Assembly: GCA_963850425.1 (NCBI GenBank)
Contig: CAWKLF010000007.1
Span: 372,001-436,000, forward strand
Length of the DNA: 64,000 bases
From: Gp1-AA133 sp963850425
GTDB lineage: Bacteria > Acidobacteriota > Terriglobia > Terriglobales > Acidobacteriaceae
Reading direction: 5' to 3'
Below the pieces are notes generated by a model. That model searched no databases. It saw only the letters and a list, made by a program, of their open reading frames with translations, and was not told the origin of the DNA. The position numbers and the translations under genes were made by a program. Below, in pieces: positions 31,619-40,288 of the stretch (positions within the stretch are counted from its first letter, which is position 1; every line of letters starts with the position of its first letter).

Positions 31619-34600
31619 TTATTCGGACGAGGAGACCGGGACAACCCCACGATTCTTGATCGCTCCCAGTTCCAGATAGGAAGTGGTCGAGCGCGATCCC
31701 CCGGCCAGTTGGTTGTCGGCTTCAGGATTCAATTCGCGCTCGCGCCAGAAGGCGTAGATGGCAGGATACACCAGCAATTCGAGCAGGAAGGAGGTGACGA
31801 TGCCGCCCACCATGGGAGCGGCGATACGCTTCATGATCTGCGAACCGGTACCAGCGGACCACAAGATCGGAATCAGGCCGATGCTCATGGTGGCGAACGT
31901 CATGAACTTGGGACGCAAACGCTTGGCCGCTCCCTCGACGATCGCTTCGTAAAGCTGAGTACGCGTAAGACGTGCGTGTTCACGTTTCGCCTTCTCGTAG
32001 GCGAGATCGAGGTACAGCAGCATGAACACACCGGTCTCGGCATCGATGCCCAGCAGCGCAATGATGCCGACCCAGACCGCGATGCTCATGTTGTAGCCGA
32101 GCAGGTAGACCAACCACAAAGCACCGACGGCAGAGAACGGCACAGCCAGCGTGATGATGGCGGTCTTCGCGACGGAGCGCGTGTTGAAATAAAGCAGGAA
32201 CAGGATGATTCCCAGGGTTACAGGAACCACCAGCATCAGGCGCTGGCTTACGCGTTCGGACGATTCGTATTGACCGCTCCAAAAAATGCTGTAGCCGGCG
32301 GGTAATGGAAGCTTCTTCTGCAGTTCCTGCCGTCCTTGCGCCACATAATCTCCGGGCGCACGGTCGGCAAGATCGACGTATACATAGCCGGTGAGGAGTC
32401 CGTCTTCGTTGCGGATCATGGCCGGGCCATTGAGCATGCGGATCGTGGCTAATTCCGAGAGCGGAATCTGCTTATCGCCGCCAGCCGTTACCAGCACCCG
32501 CCCGAGAGCATCCACGTCGGAGCGGAAATCACGCTTGTAGCGAACATTGATGGGATAGCGTTCGCGTCCTTCGATCGTGGTGCTGACATTTTCGCCGCCC
32601 ACAGCGGTCGATAGCGCATTCTGCGCGTCTTCAATGGAAAGGCCGTTGCTGGCAAGCGCCTTGCGGTCCCAGGTCACATCGAGGAAGTAGCCGTCGCCTG
32701 TACGTTCCGAGAACACGCTGCGCGTCCCCGGCACACTTGAGAGAATCGCTTCCACCTGTCGGCCGATTTCCTGAATCTGTTGAACGTTGCCACCCTGAAT
32801 TTTCAGACCCACGGGCGTGCGAATGCCGGTCGTGAGCATCTCGATGCGGCCGCGAATCGGCATCGTCCAGGAATTCGAAAGGCCGGGAATCTTCAGTGCC
32901 TCATTCATTTCGGAGATCAGCTGCGTCTCCGAAATGTGGTCGGATGTAAGGTGCCGCAGAGTCGGGAGCGTCCAACCGGGCGCCCACGAGGAATACCATG
33001 TATGCGTTCTGCGCCACTGGGAATGGGGTTTCAGAACAATGACCGTCTCCAGCATGGAAAGCGGCGCTGGATCGGTAGCCGTGTCGGCGCGACCAGTCTT
33101 GCCGAGAACGTGATCTACTTCGGGGAATGTTTTCAGGATGCCATCGGTGACCTGCAGCAGTCGCTGCGCCTCGGCGATCGAAATGCCGGGCATGGTCGTC
33201 GGCATGTAGAGGAACGAACCCTCTTCCAGCGGCGGCATGAATTCCGATCCGATTTTCCAGAAAAGAGGAACCGTCAGCAGAACGATGACGACGGCGCCTG
33301 CAATCACCTGGGTCTTCCAGCGCAACGTCCATCGCACGACCGGATCGTACATCCGCATCAGCGGCCCGGTGATGGGGTGCTTTTCTTCGGCTCGGATTTT
33401 GCCGCCGAGCAGAACGCTGGGAATTTTCTGCCACCACCGTTGTTCAAGCCCAAGCGGACGTGGTTTGCGAACCATCAGCAACCGCAAAGCAGGATCCAAA
33501 GTAAGGGCCAACACGGCCGCAACCAGCATGGCGAAATTCTTCGTATAGGCGAGCGGTCGGAATAGCTTGCCTTCCTGCCCTTCCAGCACGAGCACCGGCA
33601 GGAATGCGACCGCGATTACCAGCAGTGCGAAGAACGTCGGCCCGGCGACCTCTTTGACTGCCTCAAGAATGACCTCTTCGTACTTGAAGGGCTGGCCCGA
33701 GCGTTCGTAGATTTCCAGTTTCTTGTGCGTCTGTTCAACAACGACAATGGCGGCATCTACCAGTTCCCCGCAGGCGATCGCCAATCCTGCGAGCGACATG
33801 ATGTTGATGCTCACGCCCGCGTATTGCAGGGGGATGAAGGTGAGCAAGATTGCGACGGGAATGGTCACGACCGGAATGACGGCACTGGGAAAATGCCACA
33901 AGAAGATCAGGATGATGATGACGACGGTGACAACGACTTCAATCAGCGTCCATTTGGCGTTCGAGATCGCGCGGCGGATCAACTCAGAGCGGTCGTAGAT
34001 GGGAACCACTTTCATTCCCGCCGGCATCCCGGGTTCGATTTCCTTCAGGCGAGCTTTGACGCGATCGATCACTTCCAGTGCGTTGCTGCCCTCGCGCATG
34101 ATGACGATGCCGGACACCGCCTCGCCGGTTCCGTCGAGGTCGGCTGCGCCCCGCCGAATGTCTGGGCCAAGCACTACGTCACCGACGTCCTTAATGCGGA
34201 TTGGAGTTCCATTCTGGCCGGCGAGAACAATGTCTTCGATGTCCTGCGGAGATTTCACGTAGCCCCGACCGCGGATCATGTATTCCGCCCCACCGAACTC
34301 GAGCAGACGAGCACCCGTCTCGCTATTGCCGCTGCGTACGGCATCAGCCACGCGCGAAATTGGAATTCCGTAAGAGCGCAGGCGGTTGGGATCGATATTG
34401 ATCTGATATTGCTGGTTGAAGCCACCGAGCGACGCCACTTCGGCCACACCCGGAACCGCTTTCAGGTAGTACTTCAGATACCAGTCTTGGTAAGAGCGGA
34501 GTTCGGCGAGGCTGTGTTTGCCGGATTGATCCTTCAATACGTACTGAAAGACCCATCCCAGCCCAGTGGCGTCCGGACCGATTTCCGTCTTAACTCCTTG

Positions 34601-34963
34601 CGGCAATCGTGAATTTACCGAGGAAAGATATTCAATGGTCCGCGAGCGCGCCCAATAGATATCGATGCCCTCTTCAAAGACCACGTAGACGTAGGAAAAG
34701 CCGAAGTCGGAGATGCCCCGAACTGTTTTGACTTTAGGCGCTCCCGTCATCGCGCTGATGATGGGATAGGTGACCTGGTCTTCAATGATGTCCGGGCTGC
34801 GATCCCAGCGCGAAAGGATGATGACCTGGGTTTCACTGAGATCGGGCGTCGCGTCCAGCGGCAAGTGCAGCATGGACCACGTGCCCCAGATGCACGCGGC
34901 GGCCACAAACGCGAAAACGAGGAACTTGTTCCGTACTGAAAATGTGATGAGCCGGTTGATCAT
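31619..34963 (-). CDS. cusA: Heavy-metal RND efflux pump, inner-membrane CusA/CzcA-type
   Basis: A 1114-residue trimeric proton-driven transporter of the HME-RND class. The start is ATG 34963 (INRLITFSVRNKFLVFAFVAA), overlapping the adaptor gene's stop as ATGA. Twelve membrane helices are arranged in the usual two halves. Proton-relay acids are in ACGELVDAAIVVVEQTHKKLE. The metal-site methionine region FMPPLEEGSFLYMPTTMPGIS and MLTTGIRTPVGLKI resemble Cu(I)/Ag(I) exporters. Metal choice between Cu/Ag and Co/Zn/Cd cannot be settled, but the methionines and the partner's YHS domain favour copper/silver. No outer-membrane channel gene follows, so a channel encoded elsewhere must serve it. Confidence 0.9.
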   Translation of the reverse strand: MINRLITFSVRNKFLVFAFVAAACIWGTWSMLHLPLDATPDLSETQVIILSRWDRSPDIIEDQVTYPIISAMTGAPKVKTVRGISDFGFSYVYVVFEEGIDIYWARSRTIEYLSSVNSRLPQGVKTEIGPDATGLGWVFQYVLKDQSGKHSLAELRSYQDWYLKYYLKAVPGVAEVASLGGFNQQYQINIDPNRLRSYGIPISRVADAVRSGNSETGARLLEFGGAEYMIRGRGYVKSPQDIEDIVLAGQNGTPIRIKDVGDVVLGPDIRRGAADLDGTGEAVSGIVIMREGSNALEVIDRVKARLKEIEPGMPAGMKVVPIYDRSELIRRAISNAKWTLIEVVVTVVIIILIFLWHFPSAVIPVVTIPVAILLTFIPLQYAGVSINIMSLAGLAIACGELVDAAIVVVEQTHKKLEIYERSGQPFKYEEVILEAVKEVAGPTFFALLVIAVAFLPVLVLEGQEGKLFRPLAYTKNFAMLVAAVLALTLDPALRLLMVRKPRPLGLEQRWWQKIPSVLLGGKIRAEEKHPITGPLMRMYDPVVRWTLRWKTQVIAGAVVIVLLTVPLFWKIGSEFMPPLEEGSFLYMPTTMPGISIAEAQRLLQVTDGILKTFPEVDHVLGKTGRADTATDPAPLSMLETVIVLKPHSQWRRTHTWYSSWAPGWTLPTLRHLTSDHISETQLISEMNEALKIPGLSNSWTMPIRGRIEMLTTGIRTPVGLKIQGGNVQQIQEIGRQVEAILSSVPGTRSVFSERTGDGYFLDVTWDRKALASNGLSIEDAQNALSTAVGGENVSTTIEGRERYPINVRYKRDFRSDVDALGRVLVTAGGDKQIPLSELATIRMLNGPAMIRNEDGLLTGYVYVDLADRAPGDYVAQGRQELQKKLPLPAGYSIFWSGQYESSERVSQRLMLVVPVTLGIILFLLYFNTRSVAKTAIITLAVPFSAVGALWLVYLLGYNMSIAVWVGIIALLGIDAETGVFMLLYLDLAYEKAKREHARLTRTQLYEAIVEGAAKRLRPKFMTFATMSIGLIPILWSAGTGSQIMKRIAAPMVGGIVTSFLLELLVYPAIYAFWRERELNPEADNQLAGGSRSTTSYLELGAIKNRGVVPVSSSE

Positions 34964-36456
34964 TCGCCGTGCCCCGATCCGGGATTCGCGGCGCTCCTTA
35001 ACTGGTCGTCGATGTATTTCGAGGGATCCTGCAAAAATTGTTTGTGGCACTTGTCCGAGCAAAAGACATAGGTCTCGCCACGATAAATTTCTTTAAGGCC
35101 GCTAGCCAAGGACTTGTCGCGATCGATAGACATCCCACACACCGGGTCGGAGGTGCTCGCTTGCATTGCCTGGCTCATCGGCGAAGTATGGCCGGAAGCA
35201 TTCCGTTTCTCATTCACCGTCCGCACGGCTGCCGGCTTCATGCGGCTTTCGGAATCGATCAGGAAGTTTCCAGAAGTGACCACGCGATCGCCCTCGGCCA
35301 GGCCGCGCTTTATGGTCACGCGGTTCCCGAATGACCCGCCCAGATCCACTGGTCTTGGCTCGAATACGCCATCGCTAGTCTCCAGGTACACAATCTTCTG
35401 CATTCCGCTGTCGAGGATTGATTCTGCCGGTACCGAGATGCCAACGGGCGCCGGCGCGTGAAACTCGATATCGACATACATATCGGGTCTCAGGAACATA
35501 CCGGGATTGTCAGTTTCCAGGCGCAACTTCAGTGTTCGCGAAGTCGCATCGAACAAGGGTGGACTGTTGCTTACGGTGGCGGTAACCGTCTTTCCGAGTT
35601 CACGAATCATGACCGTGGCTTTGGATCCGGGCCGCAGAGTGGCAGTCTCGTCGCTGAAAACGTCGGCGATGATCCATACCTTGCTGAGATCGGCAATGCG
35701 ATAGAATTCGGTCCCCTTTTCGAACCGTTGCTGGGGAGTGATATTGCGGGAAAGTACAACACCGTCCACCGGGGCGACAAGTGAAATGTCGCCGGTGACC
35801 TGGCGCGTTTTCGCAAGTTCCCGGATCTGTGGCTCACCCATTCCCAGCGTGCGAAGTTGTTCTTCGTTGACGCGGACGCTGGAATCGCTCAGCCGATTTT
35901 GCTCTTCCGCGTCGCGTGTGCCCTTCACGCGGTCAATGCTGGCGAGCGAACCCAGGTAAGCCTGCTCGGCGTTACGAAACTCGCGGCTGAAGAATGTGGC
36001 CAGTTGCTGATCCTTCGTGACGACCGTGCCGGCTGGATTGTCCTTCAGTTCCCGAATCCAACCGTCGGTTCCGGCCATTAGCTTGAACACGCGATTGTCA
36101 TCCGGAGCGACGCGGCCAGTGGTCCGAATCAGGCGTGAGCCGGCATTCTTTTCAACCTTCTCGACGCGCACTCCGATGAGTTGCCGCTGCTGGGGAGTAA
36201 TTGCGACCGCTCCGGCGGGTAACTGCAGCTTGGCGGCGAGATTGTCGCCCTCGTATACCGGCTCGAGCGCCATCCCGCAATCCGGGGCCGTACCCGGCTT
36301 GTCCGACTTGTACGCCGGATGCATCGGGTCGACGTAGTACAGGATCCGTTTGGCGGTTGGTTGGTTTTTTGAGCCGGACCCACCCGTGAAGCGGCCCGCG
36401 ATAAATGCGCCTAGCGCGATGATCACCAAAGAACCGACAGCTGCCGGCTTATTCAT
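34960..36456 (-). CDS. cusB: RND periplasmic adaptor (CusB-like) with HMBD and YHS domains
   Basis: A 498-residue membrane-fusion protein. After an N-terminal helix (AAVGSLVIIALGAFIAGRF), a heavy-metal-binding domain reads YYVDPMHPAYKSDKPGTAP and DCGMALEPVY. The barrel-sandwich and beta-barrel domains follow (RTTGRVAPDDNRVFKL, SLVAPVDGVVLSRNI, RLETDNPGMFLRPDMYVDI). A C-terminal YHS domain is added at about residues 435-480: DPVCGMSIDRDKSL with YVFCSDKCHKQFLQDP. Having metal-binding modules at both ends suggests that the adaptor itself collects metal and hands it to the pump. It is first in a two-gene operon. No metal regulator is adjacent. Confidence 0.88.
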   Translation of the reverse strand: MNKPAAVGSLVIIALGAFIAGRFTGGSGSKNQPTAKRILYYVDPMHPAYKSDKPGTAPDCGMALEPVYEGDNLAAKLQLPAGAVAITPQQRQLIGVRVEKVEKNAGSRLIRTTGRVAPDDNRVFKLMAGTDGWIRELKDNPAGTVVTKDQQLATFFSREFRNAEQAYLGSLASIDRVKGTRDAEEQNRLSDSSVRVNEEQLRTLGMGEPQIRELAKTRQVTGDISLVAPVDGVVLSRNITPQQRFEKGTEFYRIADLSKVWIIADVFSDETATLRPGSKATVMIRELGKTVTATVSNSPPLFDATSRTLKLRLETDNPGMFLRPDMYVDIEFHAPAPVGISVPAESILDSGMQKIVYLETSDGVFEPRPVDLGGSFGNRVTIKRGLAEGDRVVTSGNFLIDSESRMKPAAVRTVNEKRNASGHTSPMSQAMQASTSDPVCGMSIDRDKSLASGLKEIYRGETYVFCSDKCHKQFLQDPSKYIDDQLRSAANPGSGHGE

Positions 36457-36697
36457 GATTTCCTACCCCACAATTGCGGACTACCCGAGTCTCCGCAGAA
36501 AGAAGCTTACTCCCCGACGTGAACCTTGTCTGGACATACGGCCCATCGATTCGCAGGCGAATGAGGGGAGCAATATCGATCACAATCGGCGCGCTGTTGG
36601 GGGGAGCGGGATGAACGCCGCCGCGAAGGTTGCCACATTTTCCTGCAGTGTTGCCGAGGGCGTCCGCTGGGGGCCGCCCTCGTTCAATCACCAGCTC

Positions 36698-37552
36698 TTA
36701 CTTCGCCTGAGGCTTCGTAAACAACGAATCTTCAAGCTTGGGATTTACCGCCACACTCTCGAGTACGGTCTTGTGTGTTTCGCGATAACCCTCTACCGCG
36801 GTTTCAAAAACAAACGGAACTTTGACGCCTTGCACATCGCGAAAATCTCGTTGGAAGATGAAGACGTTGTGCATCTTCCCATCCATGCGGCGCGGTGTGC
36901 CTGAAACCTTCACATCGAGGAAGGTCTGCGCGTCGATCCAGATGAACTTCACGTTTCCGTTTTTCGACGTGACCTTCAGTTTGTACGAATCGTGACCTTC
37001 CACCTTCTCCATTCCCTCGAGATCGATCTTGGATCCCTTGGCGGAGTAATCGAGAAGGTAGCCTCCAATGCCGGGCTCTTCGCTCTCGGCTTTGGCTTCG
37101 TCCGTGGTGAACGTTTCCACGTCGTTGCGATTCAGGAAAGGCCGAACCTTCCATCCGTTCGCGCCGTCATAAACCTGCACCGCGGTCTTTCCCGCAAATT
37201 CGATTTCAGTGCGCGACTTATTGGGCCGCTTCATTTCGTGCTTAAACGGAAGCTGGACCTGGTGTTCTTCCTTGTCGCCCATCTTGTCGTGGGCAACCCG
37301 GCCAGTCGGGGACAATCGGCTCTGATTCTGGGCATACCGGCGGCTGCGTTCCACGGAGTCGCCTGCGCCGGCGTCCATCTTTCCAGACCACGACATCGTC
37401 TGGACCCCGCGCCATGCTTGTGCGCCACCGCGGGCTGCAATGTTTTTCTCCACCACCTGCGCGGCCGTGAGTTTCGCTTGCGCGCCAGCAGGAAGTATCG
37501 AGAAAGACGTAAGTGAAAGGGCTAGAAAAAACAGAAGGGTTTTACGAAACAT
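36698..37552 (-). CDS. Secreted LolA-like / outer membrane lipoprotein-sorting-type protein
   Basis: 284 residues with a clear signal peptide (KTLLFFLALSLTSFSILPAGAQA). The mature part begins KLTAAQVVEKNIAARGGAQAWRGVQTMSWSGKM, the opening of LolA-like beta-sandwich proteins in which a repeated enzyme-like 'model' of a lipid binder is seen. EIEFAGKTAVQVYDGANGWKV and IDAQTFLDVKVSGTPR are further typical strands. No cysteine follows the signal, so it is soluble in the periplasm. AGGAG lies 11 bases before ATG 37552. Its ligand is unknown, and no lol genes are nearby. The 240 bases between it and cusB hold a GAGGGCG/CGCCCTC hairpin (36656-36681) without a T-run. Confidence 0.72.
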   Translation of the reverse strand: MFRKTLLFFLALSLTSFSILPAGAQAKLTAAQVVEKNIAARGGAQAWRGVQTMSWSGKMDAGAGDSVERSRRYAQNQSRLSPTGRVAHDKMGDKEEHQVQLPFKHEMKRPNKSRTEIEFAGKTAVQVYDGANGWKVRPFLNRNDVETFTTDEAKAESEEPGIGGYLLDYSAKGSKIDLEGMEKVEGHDSYKLKVTSKNGNVKFIWIDAQTFLDVKVSGTPRRMDGKMHNVFIFQRDFRDVQGVKVPFVFETAVEGYRETHKTVLESVAVNPKLEDSLFTKPQAK

Positions 37553-37928
37553 CGATGGATCGCTCCTCTTAGGTCTCGGGGGAGGAGGATAGCTGAGGAT
37601 TCATTCTATCACGAGTCTTTTCTCGCGAAGCGCGACTTTAAAATAGAACGAACTGCCCTGTTATCAATGCCTTGGAAAATCGTCCAGCACCTTCGGAGTA
37701 ACAGAGCCGGAGCCACAGAGGCGCCGCAGACCTTGCGCTTTTACCCCAGGGTTTGGATTGCACGGCGTCGACAAGGAACGTCGTATTTGGAAAACTCCTG
37801 AGGCCAGATTTTAAACTCTCCTACCCAGGCCACTGCCCAGGCAGGAGTGAAACTGTTTTCACCTTGGTTACGTACTTGCCAGAAATTCGCATGGAAAGAA
37901 TCGAGAGGGGCAAAGGCTTCGAAGCAAA
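37553..37928. other. Intergenic region, no gene seen
   Basis: This 376-base stretch lies between the LolA-like start and the LuxR-type gene's stop. It is presumably the promoter region of the former. No convincing reading frame, RNA or long repeat is seen; a short imperfect repeat around GCCCAGGC near 37825-37850 is not significant. Confidence 0.5.
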
Positions 37929-38717
37929 CTAGATGATCGAATTCGCGTTCGCCTTTTGGCTTGTGGCACGCTTACTCGCCGCACCCACCAAGCCCACGCT
38001 TTTTAGCAACAAAGAAACAAGTTCGCTCTGTCGCTGCACGCCTACCTTTTCAAACAAATGCTGCAAATGAGTGCGGGCCGTGGAGCGGCGGATGTTGAGA
38101 ATTGTGCAGCATTCGTCGAGTGCTTTCCCTTCCATCAGAAGATCAGCGAGGCGCGCTTCCGTCGATGTCAAGCCATAGAGTTGGCGAAGTTCGGCTTCCA
38201 CATTGTTGACGGATGTTTCAGGATCGAGAATAAATAGCAGAGTCGCAGGAGCTAACGGATCCGGTTGCAGCGAGGCGCCCTCGACGGCACGTACGATCGC
38301 GGTCAGCGGACGCTTGCCAGAAGGACGGCGCACAGGCAGGACGGAATCCCTAAAGCCAACGCCCTCCTTAATGGCCGCATCCATGAGAGCGTTCAGGCTG
38401 GGCGCGCATTTCAGAGAGGTGCGCACCAGACCGGTCGGACCCAACTCGATTCCGTCCCGGATTTTAAGGATTTGCTCGGCGGTGCGGTTGGCAAGCAACA
38501 GTTGGCCAGAAGCGCTTGTCACGAGCAGGCCGACGTTCACCAAATCCAGAGCCTCAAATCCCGCCATGAGCAGATGATAGGGGCGGCGATTGGCGGAGTC
38601 GGCATTACTTGTGCACTCGTTAGTGGCGCGTGCTGCCGAACTCGCCCTAGGTGTGCGCGGATCCCGTAGCAAGGTCGTTTTCATTACCAGGTTCGGTAGA
38701 CTGCGCAACATTGCCAT
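37929..38717 (-). CDS. LuxR-family helix-turn-helix regulator
   Basis: Up to 262 residues. The middle resembles a PAS-like sensor (GFEALDLVNVGLLVTSASGQLLLANRTAEQIL). The C-terminal LuxR-type domain is at about residues 190-245: LTSTEARLADLLMEGKALDECC, then ILNIRRSTARTHLQHLFEKVGVQRQSELVSLLL. The start is uncertain: ATG 38717, ATG 38684 and a later ATG before AGFEALD are all open, and none has a strong ribosome site. There is no receiver domain, so it is an orphan one-component regulator. No obvious target is adjacent. Confidence 0.8.
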   Translation of the reverse strand: MAMLRSLPNLVMKTTLLRDPRTPRASSAARATNECTSNADSANRRPYHLLMAGFEALDLVNVGLLVTSASGQLLLANRTAEQILKIRDGIELGPTGLVRTSLKCAPSLNALMDAAIKEGVGFRDSVLPVRRPSGKRPLTAIVRAVEGASLQPDPLAPATLLFILDPETSVNNVEAELRQLYGLTSTEARLADLLMEGKALDECCTILNIRRSTARTHLQHLFEKVGVQRQSELVSLLLKSVGLVGAASKRATSQKANANSII

Positions 38718-39141
38718 CGATGCAAAGCTCCAGAGATGCTGGCCAAACGCAGCATCGTGTCCTGCACTTATGATGGGGAGATTTGATGGGCGGCCGCAGG
38801 GGGAGCGATCGCTTCTTACTTTTGATGTCGTGCCCGCCTTAACCTATCTGTGCGTTTTAGAAAGGCAAGCGGGAGGCTTCAGAACTACAACATGCGTATC
38901 TTGCCTTGTCAAGAGGAAACGGCCTGTCGGAAGGCTGAGGCTATTCAGAAAACGGATTGGTACCTCCGCTCGGAGCGTGTTCACGGTGTGATAACGAGGC
39001 CTAAAATTCCCTGCCTTCTGTAGGTTAAGCCCATTTCCACTGAGGAATGGACGTACATGTGCGGGAAGTAACCCGCACAGGCAGAACACGCCAGCCGATT
39101 TGACGCCGAACGGCCGGGCTTTTGTGACTTCCCCCCAGAGC
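38718..39141. other. Intergenic region with one hairpin
   Basis: This 424-base gap has no credible gene. GTGCGGG (39059-39065) and CCCGCAC (39072-39078) form a perfect 7-bp stem about 64 bases after the VWFA gene's stop. It lacks a T-run, so I treat it only as a possible weak transcript end. Confidence 0.4.
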
Positions 39142-40260
39142 CTACGGCTGTGACTCGGGCGCCGCCTCCGGACGAGACTCGGCACTGGCCGTGTCGGATG
39201 CAAAGCGCGTGGGCGCGAGGCGATATCCAGTTCTCGTCCGCACGTGATACTTCTTAAATTCATCTCCCACGAGCCTCACAGTAATCGCGCGCCATCCGCG
39301 ATTTGGATTCGCGCGCGGATAGTAGCTCAAGGAATATAGATGGGCCAAGTCGTCGCGAATCGAAGCGAATGCGCGCTTCTCATCTTTCCAGTTTTTGGCG
39401 AAGTATGCTTTACCGCCGGTAGCCGCGGTCATGCGCTCAAAGACGGCAGTAGAAACCGGTTCCAGTTTCGCCTGCTGGGTACTGATCATATAAACCGAGA
39501 TCCCGGCGGACTGTGCCAATTCGGCCACATCCTCCGGGGGAATGACACTTGAATTGTCGGGACCGTTGGAAAAGACCACCACTACTTTCCGGCCCTTGTA
39601 TTGCGACGCATCGCGCAAGGTCAGCAGAAGTGTGTTGTAGAGCGCTGCCTCATCTCCAGCTACCGTGGTGCGTACGGCGCGCAGCACCTGACCGCGGTCG
39701 GGGGTGAGCGTGGTCACGCGGGAAAGATCCCGGCTGTAAGAGTAAAGAGCGATTTTGTCGGCGGTGTCGAGGGAGCGAACGAAATCCGCGATCGCGTCCT
39801 GCGCAAAGACGAATCCGCGATACATGTAATTGCTCGTGTCGAACAGGATGAATACGTTGGCGCCGGCAACCAGCGAGTCCAGACTCATGGGACTACCGGC
39901 TGTTTCATTGGGACTAGGCGGGTCCCCGGTCTCCGATCCCTTTCCGGACTTATCCGCCTGCGCCAGCTCGAACAGGGCTCGAGTCGGGCCGTTGCCCTCG
40001 GCAAAGGTCGCGAGCTTCTCCGGGATGCCGTCTTCCGTGATTGCAAAGTTCTCCGGCCGGAGGTTGGTGACGTAGTTGCCGTTTTTGTCGGTCACAGCCA
40101 CGTTCAACTGGACCAGGTTCACAATCACGTGAATATGTGAGCTGTCCTGAGCAGAGACTCTGTCTCCAGCCCCCGCAAGCAGTAAAAGAATTCCTGTCAG
40201 CAGCACAAGGCGTGCCGCCAGTTTGAGTTTACGGACCGGGTCAGCCTGATCTTGCTTCAT
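39142..40260 (-). CDS. Secreted VWFA-related protein of acidobacterial type
   Basis: 372 residues from ATG 40260, with GGAG seven bases upstream. An N-terminal signal or anchor (LAARLVLLTGILLLLAGAGDRVSA) is followed by a family-typical strand HVIVNLVQLNVAVTDKNGNYV and PENFAITEDGIPEKLATF. A VWFA domain starts near residue 135 with VFILFDTSNYM, a changed MIDAS motif (DTSNY for DxSxS). VVVFSNGPDNSS and the ending RAITVRLVGDEFKKYHVRTRTGYRLAP fit the acidobacterial VWFA-domain family. This family is abundant in Acidobacteriota, supporting the taxonomic placement. It starts 28 bases after the 1039-residue gene's stop, and both are probably one operon. Function unknown. Confidence 0.85.
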   Translation of the reverse strand: MKQDQADPVRKLKLAARLVLLTGILLLLAGAGDRVSAQDSSHIHVIVNLVQLNVAVTDKNGNYVTNLRPENFAITEDGIPEKLATFAEGNGPTRALFELAQADKSGKGSETGDPPSPNETAGSPMSLDSLVAGANVFILFDTSNYMYRGFVFAQDAIADFVRSLDTADKIALYSYSRDLSRVTTLTPDRGQVLRAVRTTVAGDEAALYNTLLLTLRDASQYKGRKVVVVFSNGPDNSSVIPPEDVAELAQSAGISVYMISTQQAKLEPVSTAVFERMTAATGGKAYFAKNWKDEKRAFASIRDDLAHLYSLSYYPRANPNRGWRAITVRLVGDEFKKYHVRTRTGYRLAPTRFASDTASAESRPEAAPESQP

Positions 40261-40288
40261 CAAAAATCTCCACTTCTGCAACGACAAG

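Noticed and set aside
30683..32305. Plus-strand open frame of 540 codons
   Set aside because: It spans the SPFH gene, an intergenic gap and part of the efflux pump on the other strand, with no recognisable protein.
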